NCBI RefSeq assembly: GCF_001557535.2
Contig: NZ_CP014307.1
Coordinates: forward strand, 930,001-994,000
Direction: 5' to 3'
From: Burkholderia sp. PAMC 26561
Lineage (GTDB): Bacteria; Pseudomonadota; Gammaproteobacteria; Burkholderiales; Burkholderiaceae
Length of the DNA stretch: 64,000 nt
The notes below the pieces were generated by a model, which worked only from the letters and a program-made list of their open reading frames with translations, was not told where the DNA came from and searched no databases. The first letter of the stretch is position 1. Every line of letters begins with the position of its first letter. The position numbers were made by a program, and so were the translations under genes. Shown in pieces: positions 9,675 to 18,127 of the stretch.

Positions 9675-10274
9675 TTAGGTGAGAGTGCGGCCGCGTGTAT
9701 CGAGCACGAGGTCGATGTAATCGTTGGCGAGCCGGATCGCCGACTTCGTATCGAACGGTTCGCCCGACAAGGCGCCGCGCAACCACAAGCCATCGATCAA
9801 CGCGGCCAGCCCGCTTGCCGCACGACGCGCTGCAACACGCGGCAAGGCCTTCGAGAAATCCGCGCACAGATTTGAGTGGAGGCGTCGCGTATTGATACGC
9901 TGCAAGCGCTGCAATTGCGGCTTGTGCATGCTCTCCGACCAGAACGCGAGCCACGTCTTTGTTACGGGATTGCTGACTTGCGCTGCGTCGAAATTCGCGG
10001 CTACCACGGCGCGCAAGCGCGCCCGCGGTTCGTCTTTCGCCGCACGGCGCTTGCGCGAGGTTGCGTTCCACAAGTCGCGCAGCACGTGCCGCATGGTGGC
10101 TTCGAGCAGGCCGTCTTTGTCGCCGAAATAATGACTGACGATACCCGTGGAGATGCTCGCACGCTGCGCGACAGACGCGAGCGTCGTGCCGGGAAGACCT
10201 GCATGGTCGATGGTAAGCAGGGTCGCATCGATCAACTGCGCCCGGCGGATCTCGCGCATTCCAAGCTTGGGCAT
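9675..10274 (-). CDS. betI: Choline-responsive TetR-family repressor BetI
   Basis: This 199-residue repressor is close to E. coli BetI. It starts [19 protein letters not shown] and has the TetR helix-turn-helix with [21 protein letters not shown], then a ligand-binding helical domain. ATG 10274 is preferred to ATG 10280 because AAAGAGAG sits at the right distance from 10274 and BetI proteins begin MPKLGM. It is the first gene of betIBA and would repress the operon without choline. A dyad that may be its operator lies 59 bp upstream (10333-10346). Confidence 0.95.
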   Translation of the reverse strand: MPKLGMREIRRAQLIDATLLTIDHAGLPGTTLASVAQRASISTGIVSHYFGDKDGLLEATMRHVLRDLWNATSRKRRAAKDEPRARLRAVVAANFDAAQVSNPVTKTWLAFWSESMHKPQLQRLQRINTRRLHSNLCADFSKALPRVAARRAASGLAALIDGLWLRGALSGEPFDTKSAIRLANDYIDLVLDTRGRTLT

Positions 10275-10332
10275 GGACATTCTCTCTTTAAAACGGTTGC
10301 CAGATGCGTGACCTGAATCCTAGGTATTTTAT

Positions 10333-10346
10333 ATTGAACGGTCAAT
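10333..10346. promoter_or_regulatory. Candidate BetI operator
   Basis: ATTGAACGGTCAAT is a dyad with 5-bp arms ATTGA/TCAAT around ACGG, in the betI-fdhA divergent intergenic region. TetR-family repressors bind such short dyads next to their own gene. Assignment to BetI rests on position and on resemblance to BetI sites as I remember them, not on a search. Confidence 0.55.
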
Positions 10347-10362
10347 CAATAAAAAACCGTCG

Positions 10363-10390
10363 TGTCGGTTTCGGCCAAACCCGTGTCGCG
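10363..10390 (+). promoter_or_regulatory. Candidate GbdR-type operator upstream of fdhA
   Basis: Half-sites TGTCG (10363), GGCCA (10373) and TGTCG (10384) are spaced 10 and 11 bp. The same pattern recurs at 13010, 24693, 30320 and 33664. The 21-bp period with 10-bp sub-spacing fits an AraC-family activator with two helix-turn-helix motifs per subunit. It lies about 100 bp upstream of the fdhA start, in the same region as the BetI dyad. Confidence 0.65.
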
Positions 10391-10490
10391 TTGGAGGCGC
10401 ATGCCCCATGCGGGACGGGACTACGCTCCTGAGACGGTGCACGGCGTTGTCAGCCGTGCGGATCGTCCACGAGAGAAAGGAGACAAGGCA

Positions 10491-11690
10491 ATGAGCAACA
10501 ATCGCGGCGTTGTGTATTTAGGGCAGGGCAAGGTGGAAGTGCAGTCCATCGACTATCCGAAAATGGTTGACCCGGGCGGCCGGCAAATCGGCCATGGCGT
10601 GATTCTCAAAGTCGTCACCACGAACATTTGCGGCTCCGACCAGCATATGGTGCGAGGCCGCACGACCGCTCAAGTCGGGCTGGTGCTCGGTCACGAGATC
10701 ACGGGCGAAGTGATTGAAGTCGGGCGCGATGTCGAGACGCTCAAGATCGGCGATCTGGTTTCCGTGCCATTCAACGTGGCATGCGGACGATGCCCGACCT
10801 GCAAGGCGCAGAACACCGGCGTATGCCTGAACGTTAATCCATCGCGTGCAGGCGGCGCTTATGGTTACGTCGATATGGGCGGCTGGATCGGAGGGCAGGC
10901 GGAATACGTCATGGTCCCTTACGCCGATTTCAATCTGCTGAAGTTTCCGGATCGCGAGCAGGCAATGTCCAAGATTCGCGACCTCACGTGTCTATCTGAC
11001 ATCCTGCCGACGGGGTATCACGGCGCAGTGATGGCGGGCGTGAAACCTGGCTCGACGGTTTATATCGCAGGCGCCGGACCTGTGGGGATGGCTGCCGCGG
11101 CGTCGGCGCGTCTGCTCGGCGCCGCTGTCACGATTGTCGGCGACATGAACGAAGAGCGGTTGGCGCATGCACGCAAGGTCGGATTCGAGACGGTGGATCT
11201 ATCGAAGGATGCAACGCTCAGCGAGCAGATCGCGGCGATCCTCGGCACGCCGGAAGTGGATTGCGCCGTCGATTGCGTCGGCTTCGAAGCGCATGGCACC
11301 GGCAGCAGCGGACACCAGGAAGAAGCGCCAGCAACGGTGCTGAACTCGCTGATGGAAATCACACGCGTGGCCGGGGCGATCGGCATTCCGGGCCTTTATG
11401 TCACCGACGATCCGGGCGCCGCCGATGCAGCCGCGAAGAAAGGTGCATTAAGCATTCGCTTCGGTTTGGGCTGGGCCAAATCGCATTCGTTTTTCACAGG
11501 GCAGACGCCTGTCATGAAGTACAACCAGAACCTGATGCAGGCGATCTTGTGGGACCGCTTGCCGATTGCGGATATCGTGAACGTGTCGGTGGTGACGCTC
11601 GATCAGGCACCGGATGGGTATCGGCAATTCGATGGGGGTGCGCCGCGCAAGTTCGTAATCGATCCGCACGGGTTGCTGAAAGCCGCTTGA
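10491..11690 (+). CDS. fdhA: Glutathione-independent formaldehyde dehydrogenase FdhA
   Basis: This Zn/NAD medium-chain dehydrogenase oxidises formaldehyde to formate without a thiol cofactor. The 399-residue protein starts MSNNRGVVYLGQGKVEV, the length of Pseudomonas FdhA. It has catalytic-zinc ligands in NICGSDQ (C47) and LGHEITGEV (H68), structural-zinc cysteines in CGRCPTCKAQNTGVC (about 98-112), and a Rossmann motif AGAGPVGMAAA. ATG 10491 is preceded by AAAGGAGAC, so the upstream extension of the open frame is rejected. Its role here is to remove formaldehyde made by GbcAB and DgcAB. Confidence 0.96.
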   Translation: MSNNRGVVYLGQGKVEVQSIDYPKMVDPGGRQIGHGVILKVVTTNICGSDQHMVRGRTTAQVGLVLGHEITGEVIEVGRDVETLKIGDLVSVPFNVACGRCPTCKAQNTGVCLNVNPSRAGGAYGYVDMGGWIGGQAEYVMVPYADFNLLKFPDREQAMSKIRDLTCLSDILPTGYHGAVMAGVKPGSTVYIAGAGPVGMAAAASARLLGAAVTIVGDMNEERLAHARKVGFETVDLSKDATLSEQIAAILGTPEVDCAVDCVGFEAHGTGSSGHQEEAPATVLNSLMEITRVAGAIGIPGLYVTDDPGAADAAAKKGALSIRFGLGWAKSHSFFTGQTPVMKYNQNLMQAILWDRLPIADIVNVSVVTLDQAPDGYRQFDGGAPRKFVIDPHGLLKAA

Positions 11691-11734
11691 GGCTCGTGCT
11701 CCAAGGGCGTCGTTATGAGGCTTTAAATAAGGCC

Positions 11735-12745
11735 TTAAGCGGCGCTCTGGACGACCGCCATTGAAGGAACGACGGCGAGCGGTGGCAACTGGCGGCGGCG
11801 TTCGCGAGTGGGCGCCGTTCCGAATGCATCGCGATAACTCTTGCTGAAGTGGCATGCCGACTGGAATCCGCAAGCCATCGTGATGTGCATGATCGACATA
11901 TCGGTCTGCAGCAGCAGTTCGCGCGCGCGACGCAGCCGCAATGTCAGGTAGTAGTGCGTCGGCGTCATGCCGAGATGTTCACGAAATAACCGCTGCAATT
12001 GCCGCTGTGACATCCCCGCGAGCCGCGCGAGTTCTTCTCGCGACAACGGCTCTTCAATGTTGTTTTCCATCAGCGAGATCACTTCGAACAGCGACTTGTT
12101 CGCCGACCCGAGGCGCGCGACGAGCGGCATGCGCTGCTGCGCGCTGGTATCGCGAACATGCTCCACGATGAACTGTTCCGCGATCTGCGTGACCTTCGCG
12201 GAACCCACACGCGTGGCGATCAGGTTCAGCATCATGTCGAGCGGCGCGACGCCGCCGGTACACGTCACACGATCCCGGTCGATAACAAAAAGCTCCTTGA
12301 GAAATCGTGTGTCGGGAAATTCTTCTTTAAGCGCCGACATGTTTTCCCAATGGATCGCGCATGCGTAACCGGCGAGCAGACCCGCGCGTGCGAGTGCATA
12401 CGTTCCGGTGCAAAGGCTCCCCAGCGCGCTGCCGAGTCGCGCGAAGCGGCGCAACGCAGCGAGATGGGCCGCCGTGGTTTCACGTTGCACATCGATACCG
12501 CCCACCACGAACACGATATCCGGTTGCCCTACGCAATCGACCGGGCCGGTATCGACGGAAAGACCGTTGCTTGCCGCCACCGGCCCACCTTCCGGGCTCA
12601 CGATGGACCACGTATAAAGCTTTTGCCCCGTCAGATAGTTCGCCATGCGCAGCACTTCGATAGCGTTGGTGAACGCGATCATCGTGAAGTTCGGTAGCGG
12701 CATGAACGCAAAGTGCGCGAGCGACGCGGTGCGATCGGGGGACAT
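11735..12745 (-). CDS. gbdR: GATase1-like AraC-family activator, GbdR type
   Basis: This 336-residue regulator has a DJ-1/PfpI-like N-terminal sensor domain (about 10-185, with LGSLCTGTYALARAG). The C-terminal AraC domain (about 225-320) includes REELARLAGMSQRQLQRLFREHLGMTP and SIMHITMACGFQSACHFSKSYRDAFG. GbdR of Pseudomonas has this architecture and activates betaine and dimethylglycine catabolism. The gene is divergent from glyA and convergent with fdhA, in the middle of those genes. The name is by family and context; no strong Shine-Dalgarno precedes ATG 12745, so the start is less certain. Confidence 0.85.
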   Translation of the reverse strand: MSPDRTASLAHFAFMPLPNFTMIAFTNAIEVLRMANYLTGQKLYTWSIVSPEGGPVAASNGLSVDTGPVDCVGQPDIVFVVGGIDVQRETTAAHLAALRRFARLGSALGSLCTGTYALARAGLLAGYACAIHWENMSALKEEFPDTRFLKELFVIDRDRVTCTGGVAPLDMMLNLIATRVGSAKVTQIAEQFIVEHVRDTSAQQRMPLVARLGSANKSLFEVISLMENNIEEPLSREELARLAGMSQRQLQRLFREHLGMTPTHYYLTLRLRRARELLLQTDMSIMHITMACGFQSACHFSKSYRDAFGTAPTRERRRQLPPLAVVPSMAVVQSAA

Positions 12746-12847
12746 GGAGGAATGATTCCTTCGAATCTTTGGGTTGCTGTGTCGTGGGGCACGACTATGG
12801 ACATTTTGTAGATGTTTGCAACTAGCATGCCATCAGGCTAAACCCTA

Positions 12848-12881
12848 TTGGCATTGAAGCTTACGCAAATGTAAGTGCCAA
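12848..12881. repeat. Interrupted inverted repeat between gbdR and glyA
   Basis: TTGGCA (12848-12853) pairs with TGCCAA (12876-12881), and CTTAC (12860-12864) pairs with GTAAG (12871-12875). A 6-nt bulge lies on the left arm. It may be an operator or a folded leader. There is no T-tract, so it is not an intrinsic terminator. Confidence 0.4.
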
Positions 12882-13009
12882 GCAGCGCACCGGGACGGGG
12901 ATAGTGTGCAAGTCGCGCACCGCGCGAGCGCGCGAATTGTCCGCCGCAGTGCAGCAACAGACCGCATAACTCAAAGCGCGCGATGCGACTTGTGTAAAAC
13001 GGACGCTCA

Positions 13010-13037
13010 TGTCGGAAAAGGCCAAGAATACGTCTAA
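13010..13037 (+). promoter_or_regulatory. Candidate GbdR-type operator upstream of glyA
   Basis: TGTCG (13010), GGCCA (13020) and CGTC (13031) repeat the 10/11-bp spacing seen in front of fdhA, cbcX, the porin and caiX. The third half-site is weaker than in the other copies. It lies about 150 bp upstream of the glyA start. Confidence 0.5.
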
Positions 13038-13160
13038 ATTCATAAATTGGCGGATTCAGCGAAAGTCAAGAATAGACGCATCAGGAAGGGGTTTCAAACG
13101 CTTCGGCATGACGAATTCACTTTCCAAAATACGACTTGTCCCCGAACCACGGATGCTTCA

Positions 13161-14450
13161 ATGGCAAATTCCACGACCCGCCCCGCCGCGCCTTTCTTTG
13201 ACGAACCGCTTGCCACTCGCGATGCATCCGTGCGCAGCGCGATCCTCAAGGAACTGGAGCGCCAGCAATCGCAAATCGAATTGATCGCGTCGGAAAACAT
13301 CGTGTCGCGTGCGGTGCTCGAGGCGCAGGGTTCGGTGCTAACGAACAAATACGCGGAAGGGTACCCGGGCAAGCGTTATTACGGCGGTTGCGAATTCGTC
13401 GATGAAATCGAAACGCTTGCCATTGATCGCGTGAAGCAGATCTTCAACGCGCAGTTCGCGAACGTGCAACCGCACTCGGGCGCACAGGCCAACGGCGCGG
13501 TGATGCTGGCGCTGACCAAGCCTGGCGACACGGTGCTCGGCATGTCGCTCGATGCGGGAGGCCACCTGACACATGGCGCCAAGCCAGCCATGTCCGGCAA
13601 GTGGTTCAACGCGGTGCAGTACGGCGTGAATCGCGAGACCATGTTGATCGATTACGAGCAGATCGAAGAACTTGCGATGCAGCACAAGCCGACGTTGCTG
13701 ATCGCAGGTTTCTCAGCCTACCCCCGCGAACTTGACTTCGCGCGCTTGCGTGCCATTGCCGACAAGGCCGGCTCGAAGCTCATGGTCGACATGGCGCACA
13801 TCGCCGGCGTGATCGCAGCGGGGCGTCATCAGAATCCGGTCGAGCATGCGCACGTGGTGACATCTACCACGCACAAGACCTTGCGCGGTCCGCGTGGCGG
13901 CTTTGTGCTGACCAACGACGAAGACATCGCCAAGAAGATCAATTCCGCGGTTTTCCCCGGCCTCCAGGGCGGCCCGCTCATGCATGTGATCGCCGGTAAG
14001 GCCGTTGCCTTCGGCGAGGCGCTGCAGCCTTCGTTCAAGACGTATATCGACAATGTGCTGGCGAATGCCAGGGCGCTGGGCGAAGTGCTCAAGGCCGGTG
14101 GCGTGGATCTCGTCACGGGCGGCACGGATAACCACTTGCTGCTCGTCGACCTGCGTCCGAAGGGATTAAAGGGCAATCAGGTCGAGCATGCGTTGGAACG
14201 CGCCGGTATCACCTGCAACAAGAACGGCATCCCGTTCGATCCGGAAAAGCCCACCGTTACTTCGGGCGTGCGCCTCGGTACGCCGGCCGGCACCACGCGC
14301 GGTTTTGGCGTGGCCGAATTCCGCGATATTGGCCGCCTGATCGTGGAGGTGTTCGACGCGCTGCGCGACCATCCGGAAGGCCATGCCGACACAGAACACC
14401 GCGTGCGCCGCGAGATCTTCGCGCTGTGCGAACGCTTCCCCATTTATTGA
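13161..14450 (+). CDS. glyA: Serine hydroxymethyltransferase GlyA
   Basis: This PLP enzyme interconverts glycine plus 5,10-methylene-THF with serine plus THF. The 429-residue protein has the SHMT N-terminal sequence with [10 protein letters not shown] and [16 protein letters not shown]. The PLP-binding lysine is in [14 protein letters not shown], and GLQGGPLMH is present. ATG 13161 ([16 protein letters not shown]) gives the family length. As first gene of the betaine-degradation run it would convert glycine from sarcosine into serine, so it is probably a pathway-dedicated copy. A housekeeping copy should exist elsewhere. Confidence 0.95.
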   Translation: MANSTTRPAAPFFDEPLATRDASVRSAILKELERQQSQIELIASENIVSRAVLEAQGSVLTNKYAEGYPGKRYYGGCEFVDEIETLAIDRVKQIFNAQFANVQPHSGAQANGAVMLALTKPGDTVLGMSLDAGGHLTHGAKPAMSGKWFNAVQYGVNRETMLIDYEQIEELAMQHKPTLLIAGFSAYPRELDFARLRAIADKAGSKLMVDMAHIAGVIAAGRHQNPVEHAHVVTSTTHKTLRGPRGGFVLTNDEDIAKKINSAVFPGLQGGPLMHVIAGKAVAFGEALQPSFKTYIDNVLANARALGEVLKAGGVDLVTGGTDNHLLLVDLRPKGLKGNQVEHALERAGITCNKNGIPFDPEKPTVTSGVRLGTPAGTTRGFGVAEFRDIGRLIVEVFDALRDHPEGHADTEHRVRREIFALCERFPIY

Positions 14451-14477
14451 TTACGTCCTCCCATTCTGGAGCATGAG

Positions 14478-15449
14478 ATGAGCACACTGCACGACACCAG
14501 CATCATCATCGACGGGCTGAATATTTCGAAGTTCGAGCCTTCTGTGTTCGAGGACATGAGAAAGGGCGGCGTGACCGCAGTGAATTGCACCTTGTCGGTC
14601 TGGGAGAGCTTCCAGAAGACCGTGGACAACATCGCCGAGATGCGCCAGATGATGCGCGAACACAGCGACATTCTCACGCTCGTGCGCACCACCGACGACA
14701 TCCGCCGCGCCAAGCAGGAGAACAAGACGGGCATCATCTTCGGTTTTCAGAACGCGCATGCGTTCGAGGACAACCTCGGTTATATCGAAACGTTCAAGCA
14801 GCTCGGCGTGAACGTCGTGCAGCTTTGCTACAACACGCAGAACCTGGTTGGTACAGGATGTTATGAGCGCGACGGCGGTCTTTCCGGGTTCGGCCGCGAA
14901 GTGATCCAGGAAATGAATCGCGTGGGCATCATGGTCGACCTTTCGCACGTGGGCGGCAAGACGTCTTCGGAAGCGATCGCTGCATCCACGAAGCCGGTCT
15001 GCTATTCGCACTGCTGCCCTTCGGGCCTGAAGGAACATCCGCGCAACAAGACCGACGAACAGCTCAAGGAAATCGTCGACGCCGGCGGTTTTGTCGGCGT
15101 GACGATGTTCGCGCCGTTCCTCAAGCGCGGCCCGGATGCAACCGTCGAGGATTATCTTGAGGCGATTGAATACGTGGTCGACCTGATTGGCGAAGACAAC
15201 GTCGGTATCGGCACGGACTTCACGCAAGGCTATAGCACGGAATTCTTCGACTGGATTACGCATGACAAGGGTCGTTATCGCCAACTGACGAACTTCGGCA
15301 AGGTCGTGAATCCGGAGGGCATCCGAACGATTGGCGAGTTTCCGAATTTGACCGCCGCGATGGAACGCGCGGGCTGGAGCGAGTCGCGCATCAAGAAGGT
15401 CATGGGCGAGAACTGGGTTCGCGTGTTCGACAGCGTCTGGAACGTCTAA
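14478..15449 (+). CDS. Membrane-dipeptidase-family (M19) hydrolase of the dimethylglycine cluster
   Basis: The 323-residue protein has the renal dipeptidase fold with VDLSHVGGKT and SHCCPSGLKEHPRNKTD metal-site regions, IGTDFTQG, and FPNLTAAMERAGWSESRIKKVMGENWVRVF at the C terminus. It lies 27 bp after glyA and before the V4R-like gene and dgcA. Pseudomonas aeruginosa has a dipeptidase gene of this family in the same place beside dgcAB. It is therefore part of the betaine/dimethylglycine transcription unit. The natural substrate is not evident; hydrolysis of a betaine-related dipeptide would be speculation. Confidence 0.9.
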   Translation: MSTLHDTSIIIDGLNISKFEPSVFEDMRKGGVTAVNCTLSVWESFQKTVDNIAEMRQMMREHSDILTLVRTTDDIRRAKQENKTGIIFGFQNAHAFEDNLGYIETFKQLGVNVVQLCYNTQNLVGTGCYERDGGLSGFGREVIQEMNRVGIMVDLSHVGGKTSSEAIAASTKPVCYSHCCPSGLKEHPRNKTDEQLKEIVDAGGFVGVTMFAPFLKRGPDATVEDYLEAIEYVVDLIGEDNVGIGTDFTQGYSTEFFDWITHDKGRYRQLTNFGKVVNPEGIRTIGEFPNLTAAMERAGWSESRIKKVMGENWVRVFDSVWNV

Positions 15450-15476
15450 AGCCCTCATCCTTAGGAAGAAAACACA

Positions 15477-16013
15477 ATGCAACCGCAACTGCCTATCGAC
15501 GTCGATCCGGAAACCGGCGTCTGGACAACCGACTCACTGCCCATGTTGTACGTGCCGCGTCATTTCTTTACGAACAACCATGTGGCTGTCGAAGAAGCGT
15601 TGGGACGCGAAGTGTATGCAAAGAGCCTGTACTCGGCGGGCCACAAGTCGGCGTACCACTGGTGTGACAAGGAAGCGAAGCAGCACGGTATCAGCGGCAT
15701 GGCGGTGTTCGAACATTATTTGAAGCGTTTGTCGCAGCGCGGCTGGGGTTTGTTTTCCATCGTCAAGAGCGATCCGGCTGCATCTACTGCCACCGTGCAC
15801 TTGCACAACTCTTCGTTCGTGCTTGCGCAGCCGGGCAAGGAAGGCAAGCTTTGCTACATGTTCGCCGGATGGTTTTCGGGCGCGATGGACTGGGTCAACG
15901 ATACCGCGCCGGAAGGCGCGAAGAGAGGTCCGAAGTCCTCCTCCGTCGAAACGCAATGTGCTGCGGAAGGCTATCCGCACTGCGTTTTCGAAGTGACGCC
16001 GCTGGCCGCATGA
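15477..16013 (+). CDS. DUF5943/V4R-like protein of the dimethylglycine cluster
   Basis: This 178-residue soluble protein has no signal peptide. The C-terminal part ending CAAEGYPHCVFEVTPLAA, together with FAGWFSGAMDWV, resembles V4R small-molecule-binding domains with their conserved cysteines. It is 27 bp after the dipeptidase and 48 bp before dgcA, the same slot as the uncharacterised neighbour of dgcA in Pseudomonas. It may be an accessory or sensor protein for demethylation. The biochemical role is unknown. Confidence 0.8.
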   Translation: MQPQLPIDVDPETGVWTTDSLPMLYVPRHFFTNNHVAVEEALGREVYAKSLYSAGHKSAYHWCDKEAKQHGISGMAVFEHYLKRLSQRGWGLFSIVKSDPAASTATVHLHNSSFVLAQPGKEGKLCYMFAGWFSGAMDWVNDTAPEGAKRGPKSSSVETQCAAEGYPHCVFEVTPLAA

Positions 16014-16061
16014 ACGCGTGACAAGCCGCACAGTACATAGATAAATCCGAGGTCGATCGCG

Positions 16062-18125
16062 ATGCGCTACCCCAACCTTTTCAAGCCTCTCACGCTGAAT
16101 AAGCTGACTCTGCGCAATCGCATTGTCAGCACCGCGCACGCGGAGGTCTATGCGGAACCGGGCGGTTTGCCGGGTGACAGATATATCCGTTATTACGAGG
16201 AGAAGGCGAAGGGTGGTGTGGGATTGGCGGTTTGCGGCGGGTCGAGCCCGGTGTCCGTGGACAGTCCGCAAGGCTGGTGGAAGTCGGTGAATCTGGCGAC
16301 CGACCAGATCATCGACCCGCTTGCGCGTCTTGCCGAAGCCATGCACAGGCACGGCGCGAAGATCATGATCCAGGCAACGCACATGGGCCGCCGCACCGCT
16401 TATCACGGCGAGCATTGGCCTCACCTGATGTCGCCTTCGGGCGTGCGCGAGCCAGTGCATCGCGGTAACGCAAAGATCATTGAAGTCGAAGAAATCAAGC
16501 GCATCATTTCCGATTTTGCAGCCGCTGCAAAACGCATCCAGGACGCCGGTATGGACGGCGTTGAAATCTCGGCTGCACACCAGCACCTGATCGATCAGTT
16601 CTGGAGCCCACGCACGAATTTTCGTACCGATGAATGGGGCGGCTCGCTCGAGAACCGCCTTCGTTTTGGTAACGAAGTGCTCATGGCCGTGCGTGAAGCT
16701 GTGGGTCCGGATTTCTGCGTCGGCCTGCGCATGTGCGGCGACGAATTTCACGAAGACGGACTCGATCACACGCAGCTGAAAGAGATCGCTCAGTCGATGT
16801 CCGAGTCGGGTCTTATCGATTACATCGGTGTGATTGGATCGGGCGCGGATACGCACAACACGCTTGCGAACTGCATGCCGCCGATGGCCTTGCCGCCCGA
16901 GCCGTTCGTGCATCTTGCAGCCGGGATCAAGTCGGTCGTGAAGGTACCGGTCATGCACGCGCAAAGTATTCGCGATGCGGGCCAGGCTGAGCGCCTGCTC
17001 GAATCAGGCATGATCGATCTGGTCGGCATGACGCGTGCGCAGATCGCTGATCCGCATATGGTCATCAAGATTCGCGATGGCCGCGAGGACGAGATCAAGC
17101 AATGCGTGGGCGCGAACTATTGCATCGACCGCCAGTACAACGGGCTCGATGTGCTGTGCGTGCAAAACGCGGCGACATCGCGTGAATCGACCATGCCGCA
17201 TGTGATTGAAAAGTCGCGCGGGCCAAAGCGCAAGGTGGTTGTCGTCGGCGCGGGTCCTGCCGGACTGGAAGCGGCACGCGTTGCGAAATCGCGTGGCCAT
17301 GATGTGGTGCTGTTCGAGAAGAACGACTATGTCGGCGGGCAGATCATGCTGGCCGCGAAGGCGCCGCAACGCGAGCAGATGGCCGGCATCGTCCGCTGGT
17401 TCGATATGGAAACGAAGCGCCTTGGCGTGGACCGCCGCCTGGGTGTCGCGGCTGACGAAAAGATGATCATGGCTGAGAAGCCGGACATCATCGTGCTGGC
17501 GACGGGCGGTTCGTCTTTCACGCAACAGGTTCCGGCGTGGGGCGTCGAAGAAGGGCTTGCCGTGAGTTCCTGGGACATTCTTTCGGGCAAGGTCGAACCG
17601 GGCAAGAACGTGCTGGTGTATGACGGCGTCAGCATGCACGCAGGTGCGGGCGTGGCGGATTTCATTGCGAGCCGTGGCGCGAATGTCGAGATCGTCACGC
17701 CCGACGTCAAGGTCTCGGATGACGTTGGCGGCACGACGTTCCCGATTTTTTATCGGCGGCTGTATGCGCAAGGTGTGATCTCCACGCCGAACTACTGGCT
17801 CGATAAAGTCTATGAGGAAGACGGCAAGAAGATCGCCGTGATCCGCAACGAATACACCGAAGAGCAGGAAGAGCGCGCGGTCGATCAGGTCGTGATCGAA
17901 AATGGCATCACGCCAAACGATAACCTCTACTGGAAGCTCAAGCCCGAGTCGCTCAATCGTGGGCAGGTCGATGTCCACAAGCTCTTTGCGTCCGAGCCGC
18001 AACCGTCGTTGAGCGAAGAACTCGGCAATGGCCGTTTCCTGCTGTTCCGCGTTGGCGATTGCATCTCCATGCACAACATCCACGGCGCGATCTACGACGC
18101 GCTGCGCCTTGTCAAGGACTTCTGA
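16062..18125 (+). CDS. dgcA: Dimethylglycine demethylase subunit DgcA
   Basis: This 687-residue flavo-iron-sulfur enzyme is of the trimethylamine-dehydrogenase/old-yellow-enzyme type. An FMN TIM-barrel domain (about 1-350) contains DQFWSPRTNFRTDEWGGS. A 4Fe-4S cluster motif follows with cysteines in CVGANYCIDR and VLCVQNAA (about 348-370). A C-terminal FAD/NAD domain has VVVVGAGPAGLEAARVA (about 391-407). With DgcB it removes one methyl group from dimethylglycine, giving sarcosine and formaldehyde. dgcB starts 3 bp after its stop. Confidence 0.94.
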   Translation: MRYPNLFKPLTLNKLTLRNRIVSTAHAEVYAEPGGLPGDRYIRYYEEKAKGGVGLAVCGGSSPVSVDSPQGWWKSVNLATDQIIDPLARLAEAMHRHGAKIMIQATHMGRRTAYHGEHWPHLMSPSGVREPVHRGNAKIIEVEEIKRIISDFAAAAKRIQDAGMDGVEISAAHQHLIDQFWSPRTNFRTDEWGGSLENRLRFGNEVLMAVREAVGPDFCVGLRMCGDEFHEDGLDHTQLKEIAQSMSESGLIDYIGVIGSGADTHNTLANCMPPMALPPEPFVHLAAGIKSVVKVPVMHAQSIRDAGQAERLLESGMIDLVGMTRAQIADPHMVIKIRDGREDEIKQCVGANYCIDRQYNGLDVLCVQNAATSRESTMPHVIEKSRGPKRKVVVVGAGPAGLEAARVAKSRGHDVVLFEKNDYVGGQIMLAAKAPQREQMAGIVRWFDMETKRLGVDRRLGVAADEKMIMAEKPDIIVLATGGSSFTQQVPAWGVEEGLAVSSWDILSGKVEPGKNVLVYDGVSMHAGAGVADFIASRGANVEIVTPDVKVSDDVGGTTFPIFYRRLYAQGVISTPNYWLDKVYEEDGKKIAVIRNEYTEEQEERAVDQVVIENGITPNDNLYWKLKPESLNRGQVDVHKLFASEPQPSLSEELGNGRFLLFRVGDCISMHNIHGAIYDALRLVKDF

Positions 18126-18127
18126 TA

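Larger units (their letters stand above)
12746..13160. other. gbdR-glyA divergent intergenic region
   Basis: These 415 bases contain no gene that I support. Two structures are visible. An interrupted dyad at 12848-12881 has arms TTGGCA/TGCCAA and inner arms CTTAC/GTAAG. A copy of the shared regulator motif is at 13010-13037. The open frame that runs into glyA from 13047 is read as leader rather than coding sequence, because GlyA homologues begin near ATG 13161. Confidence 0.6.

Noticed and set aside
13047..13160. 38-codon N-terminal extension of GlyA
   Set aside because: Homologues begin near MANSTTRP at 13161, and the extension overlaps the leader carrying the candidate operator.
13020..13160. 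Glycine riboswitch upstream of glyA
   Set aside because: I could not find the conserved tandem aptamer core in the leader.
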